A stretch of DNA of 64,000 bases from Vulcanimicrobiota bacterium (lineage in GTDB: Bacteria; Vulcanimicrobiota; Xenobia; Xenobiales; JADMJV01): contig JAEXNA010000208.1 of the NCBI GenBank assembly GCA_023447635.1, forward strand, positions 30,202 through 94,201, read 5' to 3'. Shown in pieces: positions 15,842 to 23,110 of this stretch. Each line of letters starts with the position of its first letter. Positions within the stretch are counted from its first letter, which is position 1. The notes beneath the pieces are model-generated. The model was not told where the DNA came from. It made no database searches and was given only the letters and a program-made list of their open reading frames with translations. Position numbers and translations under genes: made by a program.

Positions 15842-16957
15842 CTAGCCCTCGCGTAGGAAGAGATTGTCCCGGTGAACGGCCACCCTCGAGGTGGCCGTTT
15901 CCGTTCCTCGAGCAGCCAGCAGTCCCCGGAGCTCCGTAGAGGGAAGATTGGTCAACCCTCGTCCCAGTTCGACCCCGTCGGCGGTGTGAATAGAGACGAT
16001 ATCGCCGGTGCGAAACTCTCCCTCGAGGTCGGTCAGTCCAACGGTCAGCAGGCTCGACCCTTTGACCGTCAAGGCTCGATGAGCCCCTTCGTCGATGACC
16101 AGGCGCCCGCCGACCATGGTCGACGAGGCGAGCCAGCGCTTCTTTCCTCTCAGCGGGTCTTTGGCCGGCCAGAACAGGGTCCCCACCGATTTGCCGTCGA
16201 GAATATCCAGCAGCACGCCCGGTTGGCCAGAGCTGGCGATCACCATAGCAGCGCCATAACGGGCGGCTTCCCGGGCCGCGTGCAGTTTGCTGGCCATACC
16301 GCCGGTTCCCCCAGCGCTCAGCTCCGGAGCAACCATGCCGAAGAGATGGTCGTCCACCTCTTCCACCTCGGGGATGACCACGGGCTGGGCCCCTCTCAGG
16401 TCCAGCAAGCCGTCGGCCCGGGTCAGGTTCACCACCAGGTCGGCTTCGATCAGCGAGCCCACCAGAGCGGCCAGAATGTCGTTGTCGCCAAAGCGGATTT
16501 CGTCGGTAGCGACCGAGTCGTTCTCGTTGACCACCGGCAGCACTCCGGCCGCGAGCAGGGTGGTCAAGGTGTTGCGAGCGTTCAGGTAGCGCTCGCGGCG
16601 GGACAGTTCCTGACGGGTCAGCAGCACCTGGGCCACGCCCACGCCCAGCAGTTCGAAAACGCCTCGCCACATGTTCATCAGTTCGACCTGGCCCAGAGCG
16701 GCCAGCGCCTGCTTGGCCGACAGTTCGCGGCTGTCGATACGCGCGCCCCAGGCGGTCCGACGGCCCATGCCCACGGCGCCGGACGAGACGACCACGACCT
16801 TGATACCACGCTCGCGAAGTTCGGCGATGTCTTTGGCCAGGGGCAGAACGACCTCGCCCCTCACCCGGCCTCCTTCAGCCAGGCACGACGAGGTGCCCAG
16901 CTTGACGATGATCCTTTGAGCGCCGCGAAGGGCCTGGCGATGACTGTGCTCTGACAT
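15842..16957 (-). CDS. proB: Glutamate 5-kinase
   Basis: 371-residue cytosolic enzyme of the first step of proline synthesis, ATP-dependent phosphorylation of glutamate to glutamyl-5-phosphate. Residues ~12-265 are the amino-acid-kinase domain: RIIVKLGTSSCL (phosphate loop), VVVVSSGAVGMG, NENDSVATDEIRFGDND and SAGGTGGMASKLHAA. Residues ~280-360 are the C-terminal PUA domain found in full-length bacterial ProB. The start at 16957 fits the family N-terminus. proA is not adjacent in this window, unlike the common proBA arrangement. It is divergent from the methyltransferase at 17037 with 79 bases between the starts. Confidence 0.93.
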   Translation of the reverse strand: MSEHSHRQALRGAQRIIVKLGTSSCLAEGGRVRGEVVLPLAKDIAELRERGIKVVVVSSGAVGMGRRTAWGARIDSRELSAKQALAALGQVELMNMWRGVFELLGVGVAQVLLTRQELSRRERYLNARNTLTTLLAAGVLPVVNENDSVATDEIRFGDNDILAALVGSLIEADLVVNLTRADGLLDLRGAQPVVIPEVEEVDDHLFGMVAPELSAGGTGGMASKLHAAREAARYGAAMVIASSGQPGVLLDILDGKSVGTLFWPAKDPLRGKKRWLASSTMVGGRLVIDEGAHRALTVKGSSLLTVGLTDLEGEFRTGDIVSIHTADGVELGRGLTNLPSTELRGLLAARGTETATSRVAVHRDNLFLREG

Positions 16958-17036
16958 GGTGGGAGAGTTTGTCTCGGTGATCAGGTTTCTCCTTGGCGGC
17001 CAAGAGAATGAGAGCCCCGAAGCGAAGGGCGGCCCT

Positions 17037-17723
17037 ATGTTCGAGTTCTTTCGCTTGCTGGGCGTGGCCGCCGAAAACTACCGCTTTCTGCGCGCGCTGA
17101 AAAAGGAAGAGAGAGAACAGCTGGGCGACCGGTCGTGGTACCGCGCCCTGGACCGGGAACTTCGGCGCAGCTACCGCTGGTCCGACCCGTTCCGCTTGTC
17201 GAAAGCCGCCAAGCGCCAGCTGCGCCAACGCCTGCCGATCGAAGATCTGGTCTATGGCGAAACCCCCATCCTGACGGCCTGGCACATCATGCACAAACTG
17301 GGGATCGACCAGGCCGACCATGTGGTCGAGCTTGGGGGTGGGAGAGGCCTGTTTTCGCTGGTTGCCGTGTCGGCCTTCGGCTGCGAGGCGACCATGCTCG
17401 AAGTGGTGCCCGCCTTCGTGAAAAAGACCCGTCAGCTCGCCTCCCGCCTGGGACTCGATCGGCTGCGGGTCAAACAGGCCGACATCCTGAGCGCTACCCT
17501 GCCCGAGGGCACGCTGTACTTTATTACCGCCACGACCTTTTCCGAGGCGTCGTGGCTGGCCCTGGAGCAGCAGATGATCTCGGCTCCGGGCGGCTCGAAG
17601 GCCGTCAGCCTCTCAGCCCCTCTTAGCGGGGCCTACTGGAAGGTCGAAGAGTCGGCCAAACTGCCGTTCTCCTGGGGAGAAAACACCGTTTACTTCCAGA
17701 CCCGACTCGCCTCGGGAGGCTAA
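17037..17723 (+). CDS. Class I SAM-dependent methyltransferase-like protein
   Basis: 228 residues. ATG at 17037 is preferred over 16956 because the intervening residues are not protein-like and GAAGGG lies upstream. Residues ~95-165 form a Rossmann SAM-binding core: VVELGGGRGLFSLVAV (motif I) and ATMLEVVPAFVKKTRQLA (motif II acidic Glu). They are followed by LRVKQADIL (motif III-like) and LYFITATTFSEASW. The N-terminal ~80 residues are basic and helical with YRWSDPFRLSK. The substrate is unknown; the layout resembles methyltransferases that recognise their substrate with an N-terminal helical cap. It is divergent from proB and convergent with the unknown gene at 17756. Confidence 0.75.
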   Translation: MFEFFRLLGVAAENYRFLRALKKEEREQLGDRSWYRALDRELRRSYRWSDPFRLSKAAKRQLRQRLPIEDLVYGETPILTAWHIMHKLGIDQADHVVELGGGRGLFSLVAVSAFGCEATMLEVVPAFVKKTRQLASRLGLDRLRVKQADILSATLPEGTLYFITATTFSEASWLALEQQMISAPGGSKAVSLSAPLSGAYWKVEESAKLPFSWGENTVYFQTRLASGG

Positions 17724-17755
17724 GGCCGCTCGTCCTTGACGGAACGGCCTTCGGC

Positions 17756-18652
17756 TTAGAGTCCGAGTTTGTACTCCATCCGCTGGCGCTGGCGCCAGGG
17801 CAGATTGTCCAGATTCTGGACCGTCTTACGGTAGTCGCCGCCGGCGCGATAGTCCAGCCGCTGACGGTCTTTCCAGGAGCCGTTGTTGTAAGCGTTCATC
17901 GCCTGACGATCGGCCCACGACATCTCGGGTTCGGCGGCGGGGGCGGCCTTCGGGGGATCGATGGGAGTAGGAACGTACTTCGGCTTCGTGTCGAGTTCGG
18001 GAAGGTAGAACTCGCCCTGGTCGGAGCGGCTGACCTGGCCGAGCAGTTCGCCTTTACCGGTAGCCCAGTCGATGGTCACCGTGCGTAGGCCGACGAAGCC
18101 GTTGTCGAGACGGCACTGCAGGACGTCCTTGCCGTTCTCCCTGGTCATCGAAAGGTCCATTTGGTCGCGGCGCTGGGAGGGGCCGTTCACCCCGGCGGCG
18201 TCGCTGCCGTCGTCATAAGAGTAGGAATCGACTCGTACCGTCTTCATCGCCTCCAGCGCGACCCCCCCATACTTGCCCGCTTCTCCCGGGGTAAAAGCCA
18301 GACTGGCGTCAAGATTCAGGTCGTTGTTGGCGCGCTCTAGCTTGACCTGGCCGACTTCGGGAGCGTGGTCGGTGCCGTGAGCCTGCGAGTCCCAGACCTC
18401 CCGGGCGGCCTCGTAGTCGCGCACCCGCGAGCGATGGAACAGCCCTTCGAAGAATCCGGGGCGTACGGGCGCCGTCTCGGGAGCCAGGTTGTCCAGGCGA
18501 GCCATCTGTTCGGCCTGCAGCGAGACGGTGTCGAAGATGTCTTGCGCTTCTTCCAGCAGGCGGGTCTTGCCCTGCGACTTCTCGTCGAGGACGAACTTGC
18601 CGCCCGTTCCGATGGTAAATCCGATGCGTCCGCCAAACTGTGTGTCGATCAT
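17756..18652 (-). CDS. Hypothetical soluble protein, 298 aa
   Basis: No recognised family. ATG at 18652 has AAGGA about 9 bases upstream. There is no signal peptide or membrane segment, so it is probably cytoplasmic or secreted by a non-Sec route. The first ~60 residues include a helical region (LLEEAQDIFDTVSLQAEQMARLDNL). The middle is beta-rich and acidic (VRVDSYSYDDGSDAAGVNG). After a Pro-rich linker (PTPIDPPKAAPAAEPEM) the C-terminal ~70 residues hold three related Trp-Arg-Gln-Arg motifs: SWADRQAMNAY, SWKDRQRLDYR and PWRQRQRMEYK, a short imperfect repeat that may be a binding module. It lies downstream of, and in the same direction as, the export ATPase gene, but 125 bases apart. Confidence 0.6.
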   Translation of the reverse strand: MIDTQFGGRIGFTIGTGGKFVLDEKSQGKTRLLEEAQDIFDTVSLQAEQMARLDNLAPETAPVRPGFFEGLFHRSRVRDYEAAREVWDSQAHGTDHAPEVGQVKLERANNDLNLDASLAFTPGEAGKYGGVALEAMKTVRVDSYSYDDGSDAAGVNGPSQRRDQMDLSMTRENGKDVLQCRLDNGFVGLRTVTIDWATGKGELLGQVSRSDQGEFYLPELDTKPKYVPTPIDPPKAAPAAEPEMSWADRQAMNAYNNGSWKDRQRLDYRAGGDYRKTVQNLDNLPWRQRQRMEYKLGL

Positions 18653-18777
18653 TTTCGAGTGGTCCTTTGCTGCCGAAGTCTACAACCCCAACTTAGGACC
18701 TCTCCGTCACCGCAGCGTCAAAGTGCGGTCAAAACGGCCTCGCCGTGGCCGACGGGGTTTTGGTGCAGCCGCAGGTT

Positions 18778-19476
18778 TCAAGCCGTTCCCGCACTGACCG
18801 TGACCTGACCGTCTTCGATACGAAAGATGCGGTCGGCCTGTTCGGCCAGACGGTCGTCGTGAGTGACCATCATGAAGGTCACTCCTTGCTCGGCCGTCAT
18901 CTCTCGCATCATCGCGAACACCTCTTTCGATGAGACCGAGTCCAGATTCCCGGTCGGCTCGTCGGCCAGGACCAGGGCCGGCCCGTTGGCAAGGGCCCGA
19001 ATGATCGCCACCCGCTGCTGCTGACCGCCCGAGATCTGGTTGGCTCGTTTGTGCAGCACCTTGCTCAACCCCACCCGCCCCATCAGCGCGATCACTCGCT
19101 CTCTCTCGGCGGCGCTGGCTCGACCCCGCCGGATCACGATCGGCATCAGCGCGTTTTCCAAACAGCTGAACTCGTTGAGCAGATGATGGAACTGGAAGAC
19201 AAATCCGATCTTCTCGTTGCGCAGGTGAGCCAACCCTTTCGAGTCGAGCGTCGAGATATCGACCCCGTCGATCTGCACCAGGCCGCTGGTGGGTTGGTCC
19301 AGGGCGCCCAGGATGTTCAGCAAGGTCGACTTCCCCGAACCGCTCTGCCCCACGATAGCCACGAACTCTCCGCTCGACACTACGAAGTCGATCCCCTTGA
19401 GCACCGACACCTCGAGCGGCGTTCCCAGCAGATACCCTTTGCGCAAGTCCCGGGCGATCACCAGATCAGCCTTCAC
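18778..19476 (-). CDS. LolD/MacB-type ABC transporter ATP-binding subunit
   Basis: 232 residues of the MacB/LolD/FtsE subfamily. Walker A GQSGSGKST, Q-loop FVFQFHHLL, signature SGGQQQR, Walker B ALVLADEPTG and H-loop VTHD are all intact. These ATPases do not move substrate through the membrane themselves but drive a FtsX-like permease that works as a mechanotransmitter for lipoprotein release or tripartite efflux. The start is GTG at 19476, overlapping the permease gene by 11 bases (translational coupling). It is last of the adaptor-permease-ATPase run that follows dnaE. The substrate cannot be told from sequence; with an HlyD-like adaptor, MacAB-type efflux is more likely than Lol. Confidence 0.9.
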   Translation of the reverse strand: MKADLVIARDLRKGYLLGTPLEVSVLKGIDFVVSSGEFVAIVGQSGSGKSTLLNILGALDQPTSGLVQIDGVDISTLDSKGLAHLRNEKIGFVFQFHHLLNEFSCLENALMPIVIRRGRASAAERERVIALMGRVGLSKVLHKRANQISGGQQQRVAIIRALANGPALVLADEPTGNLDSVSSKEVFAMMREMTAEQGVTFMMVTHDDRLAEQADRIFRIEDGQVTVSAGTA

Positions 19477-20683
19477 TGATCACGTCCACCGGGTTGGTCT
19501 TCGCCGCCCGCCAGGCCGGCAGAATCGAAGCCAGCAAGGTGGCTAGGACCGCCGCGAGCATCGCTCCGACAAAGACCGAAGGCTCGATGATGGCGGGAAA
19601 AAGCTGGTCGGATTTACCAAAGCGAGCAACCTGCTTGAAAGTCGTCAGAAAGCTCAGCAGCCCATATCCGGCCAGCGCTCCCATCACCGCTCCGATCAGC
19701 GACACGAACAGCCCCTGAAGCGCGAACACCCGCAAAATCTGGGCGTCCGTGGCTCCCATGCTTTTCAAGATCCCGATCTGGCGAGAGCGCTGAAAAACAC
19801 TGACGATCAGCACCGAGGAGATACCGAAAGCCGAAGCGGCCAAAGAAAAAGCGCTGATCATCAGGCGGGTCCCGTTCTGAGCCGCGAAAGCGTTCACGAA
19901 CTGCGCCTGCTCGACCATCCAGCTTTCCGTCTTGTAGCCTAGCGAGTCGCTGATCAAGCCCGCCACCCGATTAGCCTGCCAGGGGTCGTCGAGCTTGACC
20001 GAGATCGCGTTGGCGTCCCGCCCTGTAGCGTACAGGCGCTGAGCCGCCCGCAGCGTCACGAAGACCGTGCTCCCGTCCACCTGATTTTGGCCAGTGTCGA
20101 AGATCCCGGCGACTCGAAACGTCGCCTGCACCCGCTCGGAGGAAAGCAAAGTGACGGAATCGCCCAACTTCACCCCGGTATCCTCGGCCAACTTGAAGCC
20201 GATCACGATATCGTTGGGACCGATGGTCATCCAGCGTCCGGCCACCATATCGTCTTGCAGGTTCGAGATCGCTTCCTGTTTGACCGGGTCCGCCCCGCGC
20301 ACCGTCACGCCGAACTGGCGCACGCCCCGGAACAGAAACGCCTGCCCTCCGACCGAAGACGCCGTCGCCTTGACCGAAGGGTAGCCGGCGAGGATCCGCT
20401 CCAGCGCTTCCGGTCGCTTCAGGTCGGTCCGCTGCTGCAACTGCTTTTCTACCTGTACCGCCACGGGGGCGCCGGGGCGAGACGGCATAGGGAGCGGGTC
20501 GGGGTCGGGCACCTTCACGGTGACGTGCGCGATGGCGCCGATCAGGTCGCGAATGAAGCGCGCCTGCACTCCGTTGAGCAAGCAGTTGATAAAGATGATT
20601 AAGCAGACCGCCGCCGCCACGGCGGCTACCGTCAGGCCGGTCTGCCCACGCGATGTCAGCACGTAGCGCCAGGCCAGCATCAT
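19466..20683 (-). CDS. MacB/LolC-type FtsX-family permease
   Basis: 405-residue inner-membrane permease with the four-helix FtsX/MacB plan: one N-terminal helix (LTVAAVAAAVCLIIFINCLL), a large periplasmic domain of about 230 residues, and three C-terminal helices. The last section has ILKSMGATDAQILRVF and a closing AAKTNPVDVISEG, the conserved DUF/FtsX tail. ATG at 20683 follows the adaptor gene closely; a TTG at 20695 overlapping its TGA is an alternative in-frame start. It partners the ATPase at 18778 and the adaptor at 20692 as a likely tripartite exporter, using an outer-membrane factor such as the TolC-like protein at 40843. The pairing with that particular TolC is inference. Confidence 0.88.
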   Translation of the reverse strand: MMLAWRYVLTSRGQTGLTVAAVAAAVCLIIFINCLLNGVQARFIRDLIGAIAHVTVKVPDPDPLPMPSRPGAPVAVQVEKQLQQRTDLKRPEALERILAGYPSVKATASSVGGQAFLFRGVRQFGVTVRGADPVKQEAISNLQDDMVAGRWMTIGPNDIVIGFKLAEDTGVKLGDSVTLLSSERVQATFRVAGIFDTGQNQVDGSTVFVTLRAAQRLYATGRDANAISVKLDDPWQANRVAGLISDSLGYKTESWMVEQAQFVNAFAAQNGTRLMISAFSLAASAFGISSVLIVSVFQRSRQIGILKSMGATDAQILRVFALQGLFVSLIGAVMGALAGYGLLSFLTTFKQVARFGKSDQLFPAIIEPSVFVGAMLAAVLATLLASILPAWRAAKTNPVDVISEG

Positions 20684-20691
20684 CTCGAATC

Positions 20692-22131
20692 TCAAGGAGC
20701 GTCCTTGGGGCGGACCGCCTCCCCTTCGACCAGGCCCTGGGGGTAAAGGGCGATCTGCTCCCTCTCTTCGAGCCCAGAGCGCACCAGATAACCTTGTTCC
20801 GTCGGAGAGGACACCTCGACCGAGCGAGGATGAGCCACTCCGTTCTCGATCACCACGACCTGGGCAGTATCGCCCTTCAGGACGACCGAGGTCAGGGGGA
20901 TCACCAGACGCTGCGCCTGCTTGGCCAGAATCAGATTGACGTCGACGGTCTGCCCGGGGATCAGCCACTGGGGCGCCTGGTCCGGCGTCAAGCGAGCCTC
21001 GAGAGTCCCTCGTACGGCATCCACCTCGGGCGAAAGTTCTCGCACCGTAGCGCTGAAGACCCCTTCGAAACCGTTAGCCCGAATCTCTGCCTTCTGACCG
21101 ACCGCCAGGCGGGCTCGGTCTGACTCGTCCACATCGATGCGAACCTCCAGGGTAGGGCGGCTCGAGAAGGTCAGGGCGGGCTGAGCCGGTCCGGCCGCGT
21201 CGCCGACCCTCAACAGGCGTCGCCCCACCACACCGTCGTAAGGAGCCAGCAGAACCGTCTGCTCCAAAGCCCGCTGAGCCAGCAGCGCTGCCGCCCGCGA
21301 CTCGTCGACCTGGCTTTGCGCGAGCAGCACGTCTTCGGCCCTGGGCTGCTCGAGAATCTTTTCCAGGCGCGCGTCGCCGGCCTGATTGGCCGTCCGCAGC
21401 ACCCCTTCAGCCGCTTCGACCTGCTGCCGAAACGCCTCGACTTGCTCGGGTCGGGTCCCGTTTTGCAGTCGGTCCAGCCGCGCCTTCGCCGCTTCGCGGG
21501 CCTCGCCGGCCCGACGCGATAGGGTCTCGGCCTGCTCATACGCTTGCTGGCTGACGGCGCCGTCGGCCACCAGCACCTTCTGGCGCTGGGCCTCTCGCGA
21601 GCGCTGCTCGGCCTCGCTGGCCGCTTCGTCCAGGGCGGCCCGGGCTTCCGTGATATCTTCGGCTCGCGGCCCTCGCTGCGCTTCGAGCCAGCGCTGTCGA
21701 GCGGCTTCCAGATTGGCCTGGGCGGCCTGCTGATCGCCGCGAATCTGCCCGCGGACTTCTTCGATTTCGGAGGGGAGGGGTTTACGGCTGGCCACCGCCA
21801 GGCGCGCTTCCGCTACCCGCACAGCTTCCAACGACTGCTTCAGCCCCGCCCGGAGACGAGCGGTGTCGATCTCGGCCAGCGGTTGGCCTTTCTTGACCCG
21901 CTGCCCCTCCTGAACCAGATAGCGACGCAGGGTACCGCCGACTTCGGGAGCGAGTTGACTCTCTTCGACTCCCCGAACCCGGCCGGACAAGGCGATCACT
22001 TCCGCCAGGTCGCGAGCTGCCGGATGGACGACCTCGACAGAGGGAGCACGACCTCGGACGACCAGGGCTCCGCCGACCAGCACAACGGCAAGCAGCAGCC
22101 AGGGCAGCAGGCGTTTAGCCAGGCGGCTCAC
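20692..22131 (-). CDS. HlyD/MacA-type periplasmic adaptor protein
   Basis: 479 residues. GTG start at 22131; an N-terminal membrane anchor (LLPWLLLAVVLVGGALVV). A split lipoyl/biotinyl domain (LAPEVGGTLRRYLVQEGQRVKKGQPLAEID and later LLAPYDGVVGRRLLRVGDAA) flanks a long alpha-helical hairpin, residues ~90-290, rich in Ala, Glu, Arg and Gln. A beta-barrel and a membrane-proximal domain follow. Such adaptors connect an inner-membrane ABC permease to an outer-membrane TolC channel. The hairpin contains repeated RGPRAEDI/GTRPEQV/QPRAEDV motifs, suggesting internal duplication. It is followed within nine bases or overlap by the permease and ATPase genes, and preceded by the GGDEF-like gene whose stop lies nine bases upstream. 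Confidence 0.88.
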   Translation of the reverse strand: MSRLAKRLLPWLLLAVVLVGGALVVRGRAPSVEVVHPAARDLAEVIALSGRVRGVEESQLAPEVGGTLRRYLVQEGQRVKKGQPLAEIDTARLRAGLKQSLEAVRVAEARLAVASRKPLPSEIEEVRGQIRGDQQAAQANLEAARQRWLEAQRGPRAEDITEARAALDEAASEAEQRSREAQRQKVLVADGAVSQQAYEQAETLSRRAGEAREAAKARLDRLQNGTRPEQVEAFRQQVEAAEGVLRTANQAGDARLEKILEQPRAEDVLLAQSQVDESRAAALLAQRALEQTVLLAPYDGVVGRRLLRVGDAAGPAQPALTFSSRPTLEVRIDVDESDRARLAVGQKAEIRANGFEGVFSATVRELSPEVDAVRGTLEARLTPDQAPQWLIPGQTVDVNLILAKQAQRLVIPLTSVVLKGDTAQVVVIENGVAHPRSVEVSSPTEQGYLVRSGLEEREQIALYPQGLVEGEAVRPKDAP

Positions 22132-22140
22132 CTGGAGAGG

Positions 22141-22611
22141 CTATTGCAGATCCCCGCGCAACTGGACCAGAACCTCGCGCCAGTTGGGCGGGACTCCCTG
22201 CTCTTTGGCCGCCACCGCGCCGTCGTAGGTGAAGGCGGCTCCGCGCAGGGTACAGGTAAAGGTCTCGCCGCTGATCGGGTTGGGCACCTCGGTCTCGGCA
22301 AAGTTATTACGCACCTTGCCCAGGGCAACATCAGCGCCCTCGCGAGGCGTCTCGGGAAGAATGTAGAGCACGCCGCTGCCACAGCGGATGCCTCTGTCGA
22401 CCGAACGCATCTGCTGGGCACAGGTCAAGGCCAGGCGGCGCAAGGCCGGGTAGGTCATATCCTGGCCTACCCCATCGGGCAGAACCGGCTCGACCAGCAG
22501 AAAGCTCAGCGGCCACCCGTAGCGCCGTCCGCGAGAAAGTTCATAGACGATCTGACTTTCGAGTTCCGACTCGTGGGTCAGATTAGTGAGTTTGTCCTGG
22601 GGAAGAGGCAC
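22141..22611 (-). CDS. Degenerate GGDEF-fold protein, copy 2
   Basis: 156 residues, GTG start with AGGAAGGA about 9 bases upstream. It reads like the core of a GGDEF domain with the active site lost: ELSRGRRYGWPLSFLLVEP matches the first helix and strand, and RRLALTCAQQMRSVDRGIRCGSGVLYILPETPREGADVALGKV matches the stretch where a cyclase has R-x-GGDEF-(V)-LLPET-x-x-EGA. Here GGDEF reads GSGVL, so catalysis and the usual c-di-GMP inhibitory site are not expected. It is clearly paralogous to the next upstream gene (22618-23094). It may act as a protein-protein or nucleotide-binding module. It lies in a tight leftward run from dnaE to the exporter genes. Confidence 0.65.
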   Translation of the reverse strand: MPLPQDKLTNLTHESELESQIVYELSRGRRYGWPLSFLLVEPVLPDGVGQDMTYPALRRLALTCAQQMRSVDRGIRCGSGVLYILPETPREGADVALGKVRNNFAETEVPNPISGETFTCTLRGAAFTYDGAVAAKEQGVPPNWREVLVQLRGDLQ

Positions 22612-22617
22612 CGAGTA

Positions 22618-23094
22618 TTATCCTTCCTGGTCTGACGCCGGAGACGTCACTTTCAGCTCCTGGCTTAGACGGTCCAGGAGTTTTTCGCGATCCTTGGTCT
22701 GGCTGGGGAACACCAGCGAAGCCGAACGAAAACGGCCACGGTACAGCTCTCCCGTCGAAGCTTCGACGAACTCGAGTTCGGCAAAACGTTCGGCCAGTTT
22801 GTTGGTGGCCACCTCGACCCCCTCGACCGAAGTCTCGGGAAGGAGAAAGAACAGTTTGTCCTTGATACGCACGCCCACGTCGACGATGCGTAGCACCTCT
22901 TTGGCCAGAACGCCGAGCTTTTTCATCACGGGGTAGTTCAGGTCCCGTTTCAGGTCGGCAGGGATGTCCGGCTCGATCATCAGCAAGCCCAGGTCGCGAC
23001 CAAATCGTTCGGCTCGATTCAGCTCGTCATCGAGCCCTTGCTTGAGCCATTCCTCTTTGAGCAGTGTCGTCAGTTGGTCGAATTCCTTAGCCAT
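22618..23094 (-). CDS. Degenerate GGDEF-fold protein, copy 1
   Basis: 158 residues, ATG at 23094, 16 bases after dnaE. It shares with copy 2 the pattern EL-x-R-x-x-RFG-x-x-L-x-LL-x-IEP, DL-x-YP-x-x-K-x-LG, IVDVGVRIKDKLFFLLPETSVEGVEVATNKLAERF. The last part aligns with the R-x-GGDEF-x-x-LLPET-x-x-EG region of diguanylate cyclases, but the GGDEF loop reads KDKLF. No HAMP, PAS or membrane segment. No cyclase activity is expected; the fold call is an inference from conserved spacing and the LPET-EG signature. Both copies together in an operon suggest they may dimerise with each other. The start is supported by GGGGAG upstream. Confidence 0.65.
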   Translation of the reverse strand: MAKEFDQLTTLLKEEWLKQGLDDELNRAERFGRDLGLLMIEPDIPADLKRDLNYPVMKKLGVLAKEVLRIVDVGVRIKDKLFFLLPETSVEGVEVATNKLAERFAELEFVEASTGELYRGRFRSASLVFPSQTKDREKLLDRLSQELKVTSPASDQEG

Positions 23095-23110
23095 GTCGCT
23101 CCCCGTTGCT

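Noticed and set aside
18725..18760. Terminator between 18652 and 18778
   Set aside because: AAAAC...GTTTT and CCTCG/CGGGG can be paired but not as one clean stem with a T-run.
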